From contig JADIZB010000009.1 of the NCBI GenBank assembly GCA_016705005.1, positions 1 to 64,000 on the forward strand: 64,000 bases of DNA. The letters run 5' to 3'. The DNA is from Bacteroidales bacterium. Lineage in GTDB: Bacteria; Bacteroidota; Bacteroidia; Bacteroidales; Lentimicrobiaceae. Below the pieces are notes generated by a model. It worked only from the letters and a program-made list of their open reading frames with translations, ran no database searches and was not told the DNA's origin. A program made the position numbers and the translations under genes. This document shows positions 55,028 through 64,000 of this stretch, piece by piece (position 1 is the first letter of the stretch; every line of letters starts with the position of its first letter).

Positions 55028-58000
55028 ATGGTCGATCAGCAAAGATCATACGAAGAGCTTCTGGCTGAAAATCTGCGTCTGAAAACGTTGGTTGAATCCA
55101 GGATGTCAGAACCTTTTTCTGATCCGGGTGATCCGCAACATATTCCACCGATCACGGATAAAGAGCAGGAACGTAATCACCTGCTCAGGACCTACACCCT
55201 TGATCTTATCAATATTCCTCACAGGAATCTTTATTCATTTATTGTAACCCGGGTAAAAGAGCTGTTCGACATTAAATCAGCCGTCATCTCTACCTTTGAT
55301 GCGCAATCGTCCGAACTGAAAGTGAAATATACCAGTCTGTCGGCCAGCGAAAATTCGATGCTGGCAAAACTGATAGGCAGGAAAATCACTACATTGAAAA
55401 TTCCCATTTCACAAGAACAGCATAACTTCATCTGCAGTGAGCCGTTTCGCCTTATCGGCAGCCTGCATGAGTTATCGTTTGGCGCTATACCTGAGTCTAT
55501 TGGAAAGATAACTGAATCTTCGTTGGGGTTGGGGTGGTTTATCGGACTTGGTTTGATTCACAAAGAAAGACTTGTTGGAACTATTGCCCTGGTTGGATCA
55601 AAAAAGGAACAGCCACCTGAAAAATCAGATCTTGGTTTTTTCTGCGGCATAACTGCCAATGCCTTAGGGCGCATGGTTGCCGAAGAAGCCCTGGAAGAAA
55701 ATGAAACAAGATTCAGGCAACTGTTTGATGAAGCCCCCGTCAGCTATCAGTCGCTCGACAAGGAAGGAAAGTTTATTGATGTCAATCAGATCTGGCTGAA
55801 TACTTTTGGATATAAAAGAAAAGATATCCTGGGTAAACACATCGGTACTTTTATTACTGAAAAATCCAGAGACTCATTCCCCGGCATATTTGAGGATTTT
55901 AAGGCCAAAGGAAATCTCAATTACGAGCTTGAGTTTATAAAAAAGGATGGGAATGTTCTTAATATCGAAATTGTCGGCAGGATAGGTTATGATCAAAACG
56001 GAGACTTCAGGCAGACACATTGCATATTGAAAGACATTACTGCGCAACGGAAAGCTGAAGAAAAAATAAAAGAACGGGAGGAGGTTTTCGAAGCCATTGC
56101 CAATTATACGGCCAACTGGGAATCATGGTTCGACAACACTGGCAGAATTATATGGACCAATCCGGCTTCATACAGGTATACTGGTTATACTCCAGCTGAA
56201 ATTATTGCTGTACCGGATTACATAAATACGTTTGTGGCAGCACATGATCGTGAAAGGGTAGCAGCGATACTGCGTGAGGCTCTGGAAGGGAAGGACAGTT
56301 CAAGCGTAGAGTTTACCTGCATCAGAAAAGATCTATCAACATTCAGGATGTCTGTTGCATGGAACCACATCTGCGATAAACAGGGGAAAGCGCTGGGCAT
56401 CAGGACCAGCGGACATGACATTACATCGCACAGAATGGCCGAAGAGGCGGTTACATATAATGAAAATCTTTACAAACAAATGATTGACAATGCACCCTTT
56501 GGCATGCATTTCTATCAGGTGGATGACCAGGGGCATTTAATCTTTACAGGAGCGAATCCTGCTGCAGATAAGATCCTGGGAATAGACCATTTACAGTTTA
56601 CAGGGTTATACATTGAACAAGCTTTCCCTTCGCTGGCCGGCACAGATGTTATCGGGTTTTACAAGGAAGCCGCCATTAACAATAAAACCTGGGTAACCGA
56701 TCAGATAGAATACTCTGACAATCGAATTTCAGGAGCATTCGAAGTCAAAGCATTTCAGACAGTACCAGGTAAGATGGTTGCCCTTTTTACCGACATTACC
56801 AAGCGAAAACAGGCAGAAAAAGACCTGGAAGAAAGTCAGCAACTTTTCGAAGCATTGGCGCGCGTTTCCCCTGTCGGGATATTCCGGACCGATGTGAACG
56901 GAGAAACCACTTTCGTTAATCCAAAGTGGACATCGCTGACAGGTCTCAGTTTTAATGATGCCATGGAATCCAGGTATCTTACGGCCATTCACCCCGATGA
57001 CCGTGAGGAAAGAATTGCAGAATGGCACGAAGCTGTAAGAGAAGGCAAAATGGTGGTATCAGAGTACAGATTCCTCAGGCCCGACGGCAGTATCGTTTGG
57101 GTTCAGGGGAATGCAGTCCCTGAAATTGCCGATGGTAAACTCAAAGGATACATTGGAACCATCACAGATATTTCTGATCTGAAAAAGGCTGAAATTGAGC
57201 TTTTGAAAGCCAAAGAAAAGGCCGAAGCAAGCAACCGTCTGAAATCAACTTTTATGGGAAACATCTCCCATGAAATCCGGACTCCACTGAATGGGATCAT
57301 CGGATTTGCTGAATTAATCAGTTCGGGTAGCAATACAGCTGATGAAAATGAAGAATGTATTGAATTTCTGAGTCACAGCATCAACAGATTAACTAAAATC
57401 ATCGATAACATCATGGATGTTTCGATGATGATGTCAGGAAATACAACCATAAAGCAGGAGACATTTTCAATAGATGAACTGGTGAGTGAAGTCTACCGCA
57501 AATATGAAATACAGGCAGCCAGAAAAAGTCTCGATTTTTCAATTGTGAATATTGATGACAAAAATGACAAAACCATTCAAAGCGATAAATCACTGATAAA
57601 CAGGATTGTTTGCGAACTTGTTGACAATGCGATTAAATTCACCAGCAGGGGAAATGTTATTGTATCATACAAGATAAGTGATAATCAGATGTCACTTTGC
57701 GTCAGCGACAGTGGAGCCGGAATATCCCGGGAATTTCTGCCGTTTATTTTTGAACCATTCATCCAGGAAGATGTATACTCAGCAAGAGTAAACAACAGTA
57801 ACGGGCTGGGGCTATCAATCGTTCATGAGGCCATCGGCATCCTGGGAGGTAATGTTACTGCGGAATCCACTCCGGGTGCCGGAACAAGTATTTCGGTTAC
57901 CATTCCTGTAGTAACGGTTGAAAAGAACGCATCCGACAACCTGCAGATCAAATCAGGTGATTCGGACACATCGCCTGTAATACTGGTTGTGGAAGATGAG

Positions 58001-58330
58001 GAAATCAATATGATCTACCTGAAGCGATTACTCAGCCAGAAAGGATATAAGCATCTGCTTGCAAGTAATGCTCCGGATGCCATAGCCTATATTGAACAGG
58101 GCACAAGAATCGATCTGATACTTATGGACATGAAAATGCCGGGAATGGATGGATTTGAAGCAACAAGGAAAATCAAGGCACTCTCACCCGGAATCAGAAT
58201 CGCTGCTGTAACTGCCTATGCGAGTGATGCCGACAAAGATTCATGTTTTGAAGCGGGTTGCGATGATTATATTGCCAAACCTTTTCAGAAAAACGAAATG
58301 TACCAGCTTCTGAAAAGGATGGGCTTCTGA
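55028..58330 (+). CDS. Hybrid sensor kinase: GAF - four PAS - HisKA - HATPase - REC
   Basis: The 1100-residue protein is soluble. A short coiled coil is followed by a GAF-like domain (~55-215) and four PAS/PAC units between ~220 and 725 (each ending near DITxxxKAEE-type PAC motifs). HisKA carries His748 (NISHEIRTPLNG), then a HATPase domain (SGAGISREF; NGLGLSIVHEA) and a C-terminal receiver with Asp1034 (LMDMKMPGMDG). It probably relays to an unlinked phosphotransfer partner. There are no neighbours to hint at its signal. Confidence 0.93.
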   Translation: MVDQQRSYEELLAENLRLKTLVESRMSEPFSDPGDPQHIPPITDKEQERNHLLRTYTLDLINIPHRNLYSFIVTRVKELFDIKSAVISTFDAQSSELKVKYTSLSASENSMLAKLIGRKITTLKIPISQEQHNFICSEPFRLIGSLHELSFGAIPESIGKITESSLGLGWFIGLGLIHKERLVGTIALVGSKKEQPPEKSDLGFFCGITANALGRMVAEEALEENETRFRQLFDEAPVSYQSLDKEGKFIDVNQIWLNTFGYKRKDILGKHIGTFITEKSRDSFPGIFEDFKAKGNLNYELEFIKKDGNVLNIEIVGRIGYDQNGDFRQTHCILKDITAQRKAEEKIKEREEVFEAIANYTANWESWFDNTGRIIWTNPASYRYTGYTPAEIIAVPDYINTFVAAHDRERVAAILREALEGKDSSSVEFTCIRKDLSTFRMSVAWNHICDKQGKALGIRTSGHDITSHRMAEEAVTYNENLYKQMIDNAPFGMHFYQVDDQGHLIFTGANPAADKILGIDHLQFTGLYIEQAFPSLAGTDVIGFYKEAAINNKTWVTDQIEYSDNRISGAFEVKAFQTVPGKMVALFTDITKRKQAEKDLEESQQLFEALARVSPVGIFRTDVNGETTFVNPKWTSLTGLSFNDAMESRYLTAIHPDDREERIAEWHEAVREGKMVVSEYRFLRPDGSIVWVQGNAVPEIADGKLKGYIGTITDISDLKKAEIELLKAKEKAEASNRLKSTFMGNISHEIRTPLNGIIGFAELISSGSNTADENEECIEFLSHSINRLTKIIDNIMDVSMMMSGNTTIKQETFSIDELVSEVYRKYEIQAARKSLDFSIVNIDDKNDKTIQSDKSLINRIVCELVDNAIKFTSRGNVIVSYKISDNQMSLCVSDSGAGISREFLPFIFEPFIQEDVYSARVNNSNGLGLSIVHEAIGILGGNVTAESTPGAGTSISVTIPVVTVEKNASDNLQIKSGDSDTSPVILVVEDEEINMIYLKRLLSQKGYKHLLASNAPDAIAYIEQGTRIDLILMDMKMPGMDGFEATRKIKALSPGIRIAAVTAYASDADKDSCFEAGCDDYIAKPFQKNEMYQLLKRMGF

Positions 58331-58557
58331 GAACCTCGGTTATTTTCATTAATGGATAATGACATCAGATCTTTATCGGGTCTTCCCCTTCACCGGCAGG
58401 CAATTTCCGGCATCTTCAACTAAAAAGCAGCTCACCACAACATACTTATTTGATTAAACCTGTAACTTTCATTTGCAATGGGTGTCATATTCAATGAAAC
58501 CAGTAATTCCTCCGGTAAAGGAACAGATTCATTCTTAAAATATAAAATCATAGTTTT

Positions 58558-59895
58558 ATGAAATCAATGACTATAAAGTCTCTCTGTTTTTTCTTCGTCT
58601 TCAATCTTCTGAACTTGCCGGTGCATTGTCAGACAATTGGTGATTTCAAACGGGTTGATACCCTGATGTGGTTGCTTCAACAAAACGATAAATATATGGG
58701 TTCTGTTGCGGTAAGCGATGGAGAAAAGCTGGTTTACTCGAAAGCTTTTGGCTTCTCAGATATTGAAAAACAGATTCAGGCGACAACAAACACCACCTAC
58801 CGCATCGGTTCTGTCACAAAGATGTTCACCTCTGTCATGATTTATCAGTTATTTGAGGAGAACAAACTCCGACCCGACACCAGACTTTCGGACTTTTATC
58901 CTGATATTCAGAATGCTGACAAAATAACCATTCATGATATGTTGTTACACAGAAGCGGAATCAGGAGTGTGACCGATGATAGCCTGTACCTTGAGTGGTG
59001 TGTTCAACCCAGGTCCCATGCTGAAATTGTCTCCATGATTACATCCTATCAGCCTGTTTTTCAGCCGGATGAAAAATCGGAATACAGCAACTCTAACTTT
59101 ATTCTACTTGGATATATCCTCGAAAATCTTACAGGCAAGGATTATTCATCCAACCTTGAGGAACGGATCTGCCGAAGGGCCGGATTAAAAAACACTTACT
59201 ATGGAAGCGCCTCAAACACACTGAAAAATGAAAGCTATTCATATACATTCTCTGTTACCGGCTGGTTGAAGGAAAATGAAACCGATATGAGCATTCCGCA
59301 TGGAGCCGGAGCTGTAGTGTCGACAGCCGAAGACATGGTGATTTTTGCCGATGCTCTTTTCGCAGGCAAACTGATATCTGAATCTTCACTTAAGGACATG
59401 ACAAAAACAGAAGGTTCCTTCGGAAAAGGGATTTTCCCAATGCCTTTTTATGAGATGAAGGGATTCGGACATACCGGAGGTATCGACGGTTTCAGAAGTG
59501 TATTGATTCATTTCCCCTCAGAAAACCTAAGTCTTGCACTTTGCTCCAACGCGCTGAATTATAATCAGAATGAAATACTGATCGGACTTCTGAGCCTGAT
59601 TGAAGGAAAAGAATACGAAATGCCCGTTTTTAAAACAACAGTGCTCGCGGCAGAACATCTCAAGCAGTTTGAAGGCATCTACTCATCCGAAAGCTTCCCG
59701 CTGAAACTAACTATAAAACCTGAGGGCTCAATTCTGACTGCACAGGCAACCGGGCAATCTTCATTTCCTTTGGAAGCCATAAGCGAAACAGAGTTTAAAT
59801 TTGATGCAGCAGGCATCCGGATCATTTTTACGGAAGGGGATCAGCTCAATATTAAACAGGGTGGGATGGACATTCTTTTGAAAAAAGAGAAATAA
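58558..59895 (+). CDS. Serine hydrolase of the beta-lactamase/D-Ala-D-Ala carboxypeptidase (class C-like) family
   Basis: The 445-residue precursor has a signal peptide ending near VHCQ. The catalytic SxxK motif is SVTK (~residue 85), the YxN motif is YSNSN (~180), and HTGG (~305) replaces KTG, as in class C-like esterases and peptidases. A C-terminal lipocalin-like extension follows (YSSESFPLKLTIKPEG). The substrate is unknown, and resistance activity should not be assumed. Confidence 0.88.
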   Translation: MKSMTIKSLCFFFVFNLLNLPVHCQTIGDFKRVDTLMWLLQQNDKYMGSVAVSDGEKLVYSKAFGFSDIEKQIQATTNTTYRIGSVTKMFTSVMIYQLFEENKLRPDTRLSDFYPDIQNADKITIHDMLLHRSGIRSVTDDSLYLEWCVQPRSHAEIVSMITSYQPVFQPDEKSEYSNSNFILLGYILENLTGKDYSSNLEERICRRAGLKNTYYGSASNTLKNESYSYTFSVTGWLKENETDMSIPHGAGAVVSTAEDMVIFADALFAGKLISESSLKDMTKTEGSFGKGIFPMPFYEMKGFGHTGGIDGFRSVLIHFPSENLSLALCSNALNYNQNEILIGLLSLIEGKEYEMPVFKTTVLAAEHLKQFEGIYSSESFPLKLTIKPEGSILTAQATGQSSFPLEAISETEFKFDAAGIRIIFTEGDQLNIKQGGMDILLKKEK

Positions 59896-60026
59896 TCATT
59901 ACTGAACCTGCGCGAGCAGAAATGATCCAGATACTTTCGTGCTGGAAGTGGATACAAATCAAATCTTTCTGATAAAGTTCGTTTAACCCGGATTCAGGTT
60001 CCAGAGCAGCAATTCCGAAACTGGAT

Positions 60027-61331
60027 TCAACTGTTCGATTTCACAAATTCGCTGGGCGTTTGTCCTGTTATCCTCTTGAAGGAGGAATTAAAGCTCGATT
60101 TTGAGCCAAAACCAACCATCAGGGCAATGCCAATCATAGAGTATTTTTCCCATCCGCCTGAAATTAAGATTCTCTGCGCTTCCTCTACCCTGAACGTATT
60201 GATATAATTATAGAAGTTTTTTCCATACCGCTCATTGATCACCTGCGATACATATTTGGTGTTCGTTCCCAACCTGGCGGCAACATCTTCCACACTAAGC
60301 TTCTCGTTTGTAAAAATTTTATCAGAGGTCATCAGGGTGGTCAGGTGGTCAATAATAATCAGCTTTCGCTGCTCACTCAGTGGCGAACCTGCATATTTCG
60401 AAGAAACAGGAAGATCCGTTGATGGATTAAAACCTTTGTTTACCCTGTCTGATTTGTTCACCTCATTGCCTGACAAGCTAAGCCCTGAACCGGGTTCTGC
60501 CATTACATTTTCAGGAGTTCCGGATATGATAGGCTCTGTCAAAGTTTCAGCAATCAATAGCTGATCATCCTTTTCTTTCACTTCAAGTGATTTAAGATCC
60601 TTCTGGCTCAGGGCACAATAACCGGTGAAAAGTGTGATCACAAGCATCACCATGTTGTAGATCAAAGGAGAAAAATAGGTTCTTTCGTATCCGAAAAGAT
60701 ATAACATCTGATTGCTCAGAAAGAAGAGCACCAGACTCACCATCAAAGCAAGGATCCAGTTAAGGCTGATGTTTTCAGTGTAAGAATAATGATCCTGGAT
60801 GTAATTCCGGTGTCGGCGGTAAAGCCCGATGGCTTTATAAAAATAAAGAATCAGCTGAAGTGGAAGAATTCCAAAAATCGCGGCAACATACACGATGATA
60901 AGGTATGATATCAGGCCGGAATGCGATGAGGAAGCTAATCCCTGCGACAGATATCCCAGTTTCTCATGCATCCCTGCAAACAAAAAGGGTGTATTGGCCA
61001 GCAAAAACAGAACAGCGGGTATGAAATGCCGGAAATGGGATCGGTGAAAAGTGAACCCAGGCGTTGTAATAGCGAGCAGATAAAGATAAAAAAGAGGAAG
61101 AAAGAGTAATATTACAGGAAGTATAACGTAGTAAAGTGCAATAAGTGCATCGTAATTATGGATGGCATACAGGAAATTGAAGCTGAAATAAACAGCACAG
61201 AAAAATTGAAAAACTCCCATCAATATCCTTGCCCTGCTCCCCATCTTAATTCCATTGAGAATAAGCAGGAATGCAATGGCAGCAGACTGATAGGCCGGCA
61301 ATGCATATAATATTTTATTCAACAATTCCAT
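60027..61331 (-). CDS. AraC-family regulator with N-terminal membrane domain
   Basis: The 434-residue product has about seven membrane helices in residues 1-250 and an AraC HTH at the C-terminus (SVEDVAARLGTNTKYVSQVI; FGSKSSFNSSFKRITGQTPSEF). Such membrane-bound AraC proteins are common in Bacteroidota and are thought to sense a signal in the membrane or periplasm. It is divergent from the T9SS cargo gene at 61560, which may be its target; that is inference. Confidence 0.9.
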   Translation of the reverse strand: MELLNKILYALPAYQSAAIAFLLILNGIKMGSRARILMGVFQFFCAVYFSFNFLYAIHNYDALIALYYVILPVILLFLPLFYLYLLAITTPGFTFHRSHFRHFIPAVLFLLANTPFLFAGMHEKLGYLSQGLASSSHSGLISYLIIVYVAAIFGILPLQLILYFYKAIGLYRRHRNYIQDHYSYTENISLNWILALMVSLVLFFLSNQMLYLFGYERTYFSPLIYNMVMLVITLFTGYCALSQKDLKSLEVKEKDDQLLIAETLTEPIISGTPENVMAEPGSGLSLSGNEVNKSDRVNKGFNPSTDLPVSSKYAGSPLSEQRKLIIIDHLTTLMTSDKIFTNEKLSVEDVAARLGTNTKYVSQVINERYGKNFYNYINTFRVEEAQRILISGGWEKYSMIGIALMVGFGSKSSFNSSFKRITGQTPSEFVKSNS

Positions 61332-61559
61332 ACTTCAACTACATTCTGTTGCTGTTGTAAAGATATTTAAAAGCAGGCTGATTTTTTACCAAAGTTTTAT
61401 ATTCATCGGAAATCCTGGTTGGTCGTGAAAACCAACACTTGCGTTGAACAAGAGTGTCTGAATTCAGGAATCAATACCAATAATCTGACACTTCTATGGG
61501 TACTTGCCTTTACTTTGCCGATTGAAATCTATTTTTCAAAAACCCACATTCGCTCATCG

Positions 61560-63197
61560 ATGAAAAAAACAACCAAACTGTATTCCATTCCGGCAATTCT
61601 TGGCATGATTATAATTTCTGTGGCCGCCCACAGTCAGAATTATATGGAAATCGGGACAGGTACAACTCAAAATACAATGCCGGTTTATTCCTCCTGGAAT
61701 TATTCATGGAGTTCTCTGATATACAACCACAATGATCTGGGTGCCTCAAAAACCATCACAGCCATTGGTCTGGACTGTATTAACGGCCCAAAAACGGTGA
61801 CAAACCAGAAAATCTATGCCAGGCTCACAACAGCCGACATATTTTCAAGTGCTGCCTATGAAGACCCGCTCAATAACGGCTACACTCTTGTTTATGAAGG
61901 CGATCTGACTTTTCAGTCCGGATGGAATGAGATTCAACTAACGACACCTATTGTTTACGACGGGGTACAGAATATTGTTTTTCACTGGGAAAACCGCTGG
62001 GGATCAACATACGGCCCTGTTTTCAATTCAACATTATCAACAGTCAACAACAATAAAAATTGCGGTAGTGATGTAGGATTCCCTGGTGCAGGAAGCTCAG
62101 GATACCTGAATCCATATCCCGGTTCACTTACCAATACCCGCTTCTACTACCAATCTGCCGGCCCGGCTACGCCAAACAATCCTTTCCCGACCGATAATGC
62201 AGGCCGGGTTTCTGTCGACACCGACCTGCAATGGATACTTGGTGCAAATACCACCTCCTGTGACCTGTATTTCGGCACTGATCCAGCCAATCTGGCGCTT
62301 ATCGGAAACAATCTGCCGGCTCAACAGGGAATAAACATATTTCTGATCGATGGTCTTCTTGCAGATTCAACCATGCATTACTGGAAGGTTATTGCCAAAA
62401 ACGGAAACCAACAGGAATCATCCCCGGTCTGGTCGTTCAAAACAGAGGTAGTTATTGATGAATTCCCCTACTTCCAGGGGTTTGAAGATTCCACTGTATT
62501 TAATTCATGGCCGGTTGAAAGTGCCTGGGTGACCATTCCGGAATATTCCTGGTATGAAATGGATACCCTTTTCTTTTCGGGGAACCTGTGTGCAAAATCC
62601 TTCTTCCTCAATAGTAACCTCCAGGCAATTCTACAGTCACCAAAAGTGCTGCTTCCACATAACTGTCTGATCAGGTACCAATGGGCCAATATGGATCCCA
62701 TGCGGGTTGCGGGTTATGATACCACTTATTTTGAAGTCAGTACCAACGGAGGACAAACCTGGTCGACCCTTGATTATCTATCGCCCCAATCGCCAACTGA
62801 CTATATCGAAAGGACTCACAGCCTGGATGCCTATGCAGGAAATAATTTCTTTTTCCGTTTCCGTTACCGTACAACCAACAACTCAAATTCACATTCCGTT
62901 TTTCTCGATGACATCAGAATAGAAGAAGGAACCGTCGGAATACCGGAAACTACTTCCGGCGATGATTTCGCTGTATTTCCCAACCCTTCACAGGGCAGAT
63001 TTACTGTTCAGCTGAATCAAAAGCCTGTTTTGCCGGTTACCCTGACCATTTATGATCCACTTGGTAAAACAGTGCTGAAGAAAGAAATTTCCACATCGTG
63101 TGAAGAAATTGATGCTTCAACCCTTGGTGCAGGCGTTTATATCCTGAACCTGGGATCAGGCAACCTGAAATATCAACAAAAACTGATTATCAGATAA
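61560..63197 (+). CDS. T9SS-secreted protein with C-terminal type-A sorting domain
   Basis: From ATG 61560 (545 residues) the protein has a signal peptide (MKKTTKLYSIPAILGMIIIS...). Residues ~30-185 form a beta domain, ~195-290 a fibronectin-like domain (DTDLQWILGANTTSCDLYFG), and ~295-455 a MAM/jelly-roll-like domain (YFQGFEDSTVFNSWPVES; FLDDIRIEEG). A T9SS type-A sorting domain ends it (FPNPSQGRFTVQL ... YQQKLIIR). The frame extends upstream to 61419, but only the 61560 start puts the signal peptide at the N-terminus. No catalytic motif is visible; adhesion or binding is likely. Confidence 0.88.
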   Translation: MKKTTKLYSIPAILGMIIISVAAHSQNYMEIGTGTTQNTMPVYSSWNYSWSSLIYNHNDLGASKTITAIGLDCINGPKTVTNQKIYARLTTADIFSSAAYEDPLNNGYTLVYEGDLTFQSGWNEIQLTTPIVYDGVQNIVFHWENRWGSTYGPVFNSTLSTVNNNKNCGSDVGFPGAGSSGYLNPYPGSLTNTRFYYQSAGPATPNNPFPTDNAGRVSVDTDLQWILGANTTSCDLYFGTDPANLALIGNNLPAQQGINIFLIDGLLADSTMHYWKVIAKNGNQQESSPVWSFKTEVVIDEFPYFQGFEDSTVFNSWPVESAWVTIPEYSWYEMDTLFFSGNLCAKSFFLNSNLQAILQSPKVLLPHNCLIRYQWANMDPMRVAGYDTTYFEVSTNGGQTWSTLDYLSPQSPTDYIERTHSLDAYAGNNFFFRFRYRTTNNSNSHSVFLDDIRIEEGTVGIPETTSGDDFAVFPNPSQGRFTVQLNQKPVLPVTLTIYDPLGKTVLKKEISTSCEEIDASTLGAGVYILNLGSGNLKYQQKLIIR

Positions 63198-63232
63198 CAT
63201 CAGTATTACATAGTTTAGGTCAGCGTGAGGAA

Positions 63233-63266
63233 GGCGGCACCACATCAAGTGCCGCTTTTCTTTTTC
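63233..63266 (+). terminator. Terminator after the T9SS cargo gene
   Basis: GCGGCAC-CACATCAA-GTGCCGC is a 7-bp stem with an 8-nt loop, followed by TTTTCTTTTTC. Confidence 0.85.
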
Positions 63267-63346
63267 TCAGTCCGAAACTCAATTAAACTTTACTGAATTC
63301 ACGTGAAACCCACTTAAAAATAAATGATATTTTAGCGGGAAATTAT

Positions 63347-63889
63347 ATGGTTATGTGGAAATTCAATATTAAGCTGATTACGGCAGTGGCTTACTTGTTT
63401 CTTGCGATCCCGGGTTGCAATCCCGTTGATTCTCCTGCAGTAAATGATGCTGAGCTTATCGCTGGTATAGATGATTTCATCAGCGGGTGGCACCAGTCAG
63501 CCGCCAACTCAGATCATTCAAAATACATCGGCTCAATGGCTGAAGATGGGGTCTACATTGGAACGGATGCATCCGAACATTGGACAACCAGGGAATTCAG
63601 TGAATGGAGCAAGCCCTATTTTGACAGGAAAAAAGGCTGGAATCTGAAAAAACTCGACCGGCACATTTATGTGGGAACTGACAAACGGATTGCCTGGTTT
63701 GACGAATTACTGGATACCGGAATGGGGATATGCAGGGGCTCGGGTGTATTGCAGAAAAACAATGACCAATGGCGGATTTGCCATTATGTGCTTTCGCCCA
63801 CCATACCAAATGAACTTATTTCACAGATTAAATCGCTGAAATCAACTCAGGACAGCTTAATTATCAACACCTTGAAATCAAAACCGTAA
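63347..63889 (+). CDS. SnoaL/NTF2-like lipoprotein
   Basis: The 180-residue precursor has a lipobox (AIPGC, Cys near 24). The mature part has the SnoaL_3 pattern: HQSAANSDHSKYIGSMAEDG and GVYIGTDASEHWT near 65-80, ending in GVLQKNNDQWRICHYVLS. These proteins have a cone-shaped pocket, and most are of unknown function. Start could also be the ATG two codons later. Confidence 0.82.
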   Translation: MVMWKFNIKLITAVAYLFLAIPGCNPVDSPAVNDAELIAGIDDFISGWHQSAANSDHSKYIGSMAEDGVYIGTDASEHWTTREFSEWSKPYFDRKKGWNLKKLDRHIYVGTDKRIAWFDELLDTGMGICRGSGVLQKNNDQWRICHYVLSPTIPNELISQIKSLKSTQDSLIINTLKSKP

Positions 63890-63897
63890 GGTCAAAG

Positions 63898-64000
63898 TTA
63901 TTTCAGCAGTTTCAGATACCTGTTCCTGATGGCTGTAAGCTTTTCGATGGTCAGGTTTTCCCTGTAAATCCTGACAAGATCGGTTATTCCTCCATTTTCG
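63898..64000 (-). CDS. C-terminus of a minus-strand gene running off the right edge
   Basis: The last 33 codons of an open frame end at TAA (63900-63898): ENGGITDLVRIYRENLTIEK, then LTAIRNRYLKLLK. It stops nine bases from the convergent lipoprotein stop. The family cannot be identified from this length. Confidence 0.55.
   Translation of the reverse strand, partial: ENGGITDLVRIYRENLTIEKLTAIRNRYLKLLK

Noticed and set aside
58558..59895. Annotating the serine hydrolase as an antibiotic-resistance beta-lactamase
   Set aside because: SxxK, YxN and HTGG are shared by many esterases and peptidases; the C-terminal lipocalin-like part points away from AmpC.

Overview
The window reads as one chromosomal stretch of a Bacteroidota bacterium, probably a free-living anaerobe or facultative anaerobe of the Bacteroidales/Marinilabiliales type. 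This rests on Bacteroidota-style promoters (TTTG or TTG, about 20 bp, TAnnTTTG), type IX secretion (T9SS) C-terminal sorting domains on two proteins, DUF5916 and other outer-membrane barrel proteins, and the general gene repertoire. No ribosomal RNA is present, so the genus cannot be named.

Layout. 1-3.5 kb: an AT-rich, badly frameshifted accessory segment on the minus strand that looks like two integron-type gene cassettes (a TrlF-type PHP/ATPase gene, and a small gene with an HExxH motif) separated by an attC-like palindrome. 3.5-4.25 kb: about 2.9 copies of a ~163 bp tandem repeat. 4.26-7.4 kb: housekeeping genes era, initiator tRNA, der and hslR. 8-12.9 kb: outer-membrane proteins. 12.9-16.2 kb: an acetate-type sodium symporter with a DUF4212 partner, divergent from a Crp/Fnr regulator, with a perfect FNR-type box between them. 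16.4-23.2 kb: a Cache/PAS/CBS/DUF294 signalling protein, a metallophosphoesterase and an AAA/TPR protein.

23.4-31.5 kb is the most distinctive regulon. An operon encodes a periplasmic binding-protein domain fused through a membrane helix to a GcvH-like domain, a Tat-exported HybA-like four-cluster ferredoxin, an NrfD/HybB-like quinol-site membrane protein and a second membrane-anchored GcvH-like protein. It has a consensus sigma-54 promoter preceded by three inverted repeats and ends in a terminator. Directly downstream lie a histidine kinase with two haem-type CH motifs and an NtrC-type regulator that carries GAFTGA. No catalytic molybdopterin or NiFe subunit is encoded, so this looks like an undescribed quinone-linked redox complex that may pass electrons to or from lipoyl-like carriers.

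31.5-42.5 kb holds an archaemetzincin, a secreted Porphyromonas-type peptidylarginine deiminase (one frameshift before its sorting domain), a DUF2202 lipoprotein, an Omp85-like barrel, a UMF1 transporter, an EcsC protein and an M3 peptidase. 42.8-52.5 kb (minus strand) is a seven-gene energy-converting-hydrogenase-related (Ehr) complex. All four NiFe-ligating cysteines of its large subunit and all four proximal-cluster cysteines of its small subunit are replaced, while the ion-pumping membrane arm is intact. 52.7-64 kb holds two PAS-type histidine kinases, a serine hydrolase, a membrane-bound AraC regulator, a T9SS cargo protein and a SnoaL-like lipoprotein.

Several otherwise good genes carry a single one-base frameshift, mostly at homopolymers (near 12,760, 19,273 and 34,530). 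The sequence may therefore contain residual long-read errors. The much denser breakage in the first 3.4 kb may be real decay.
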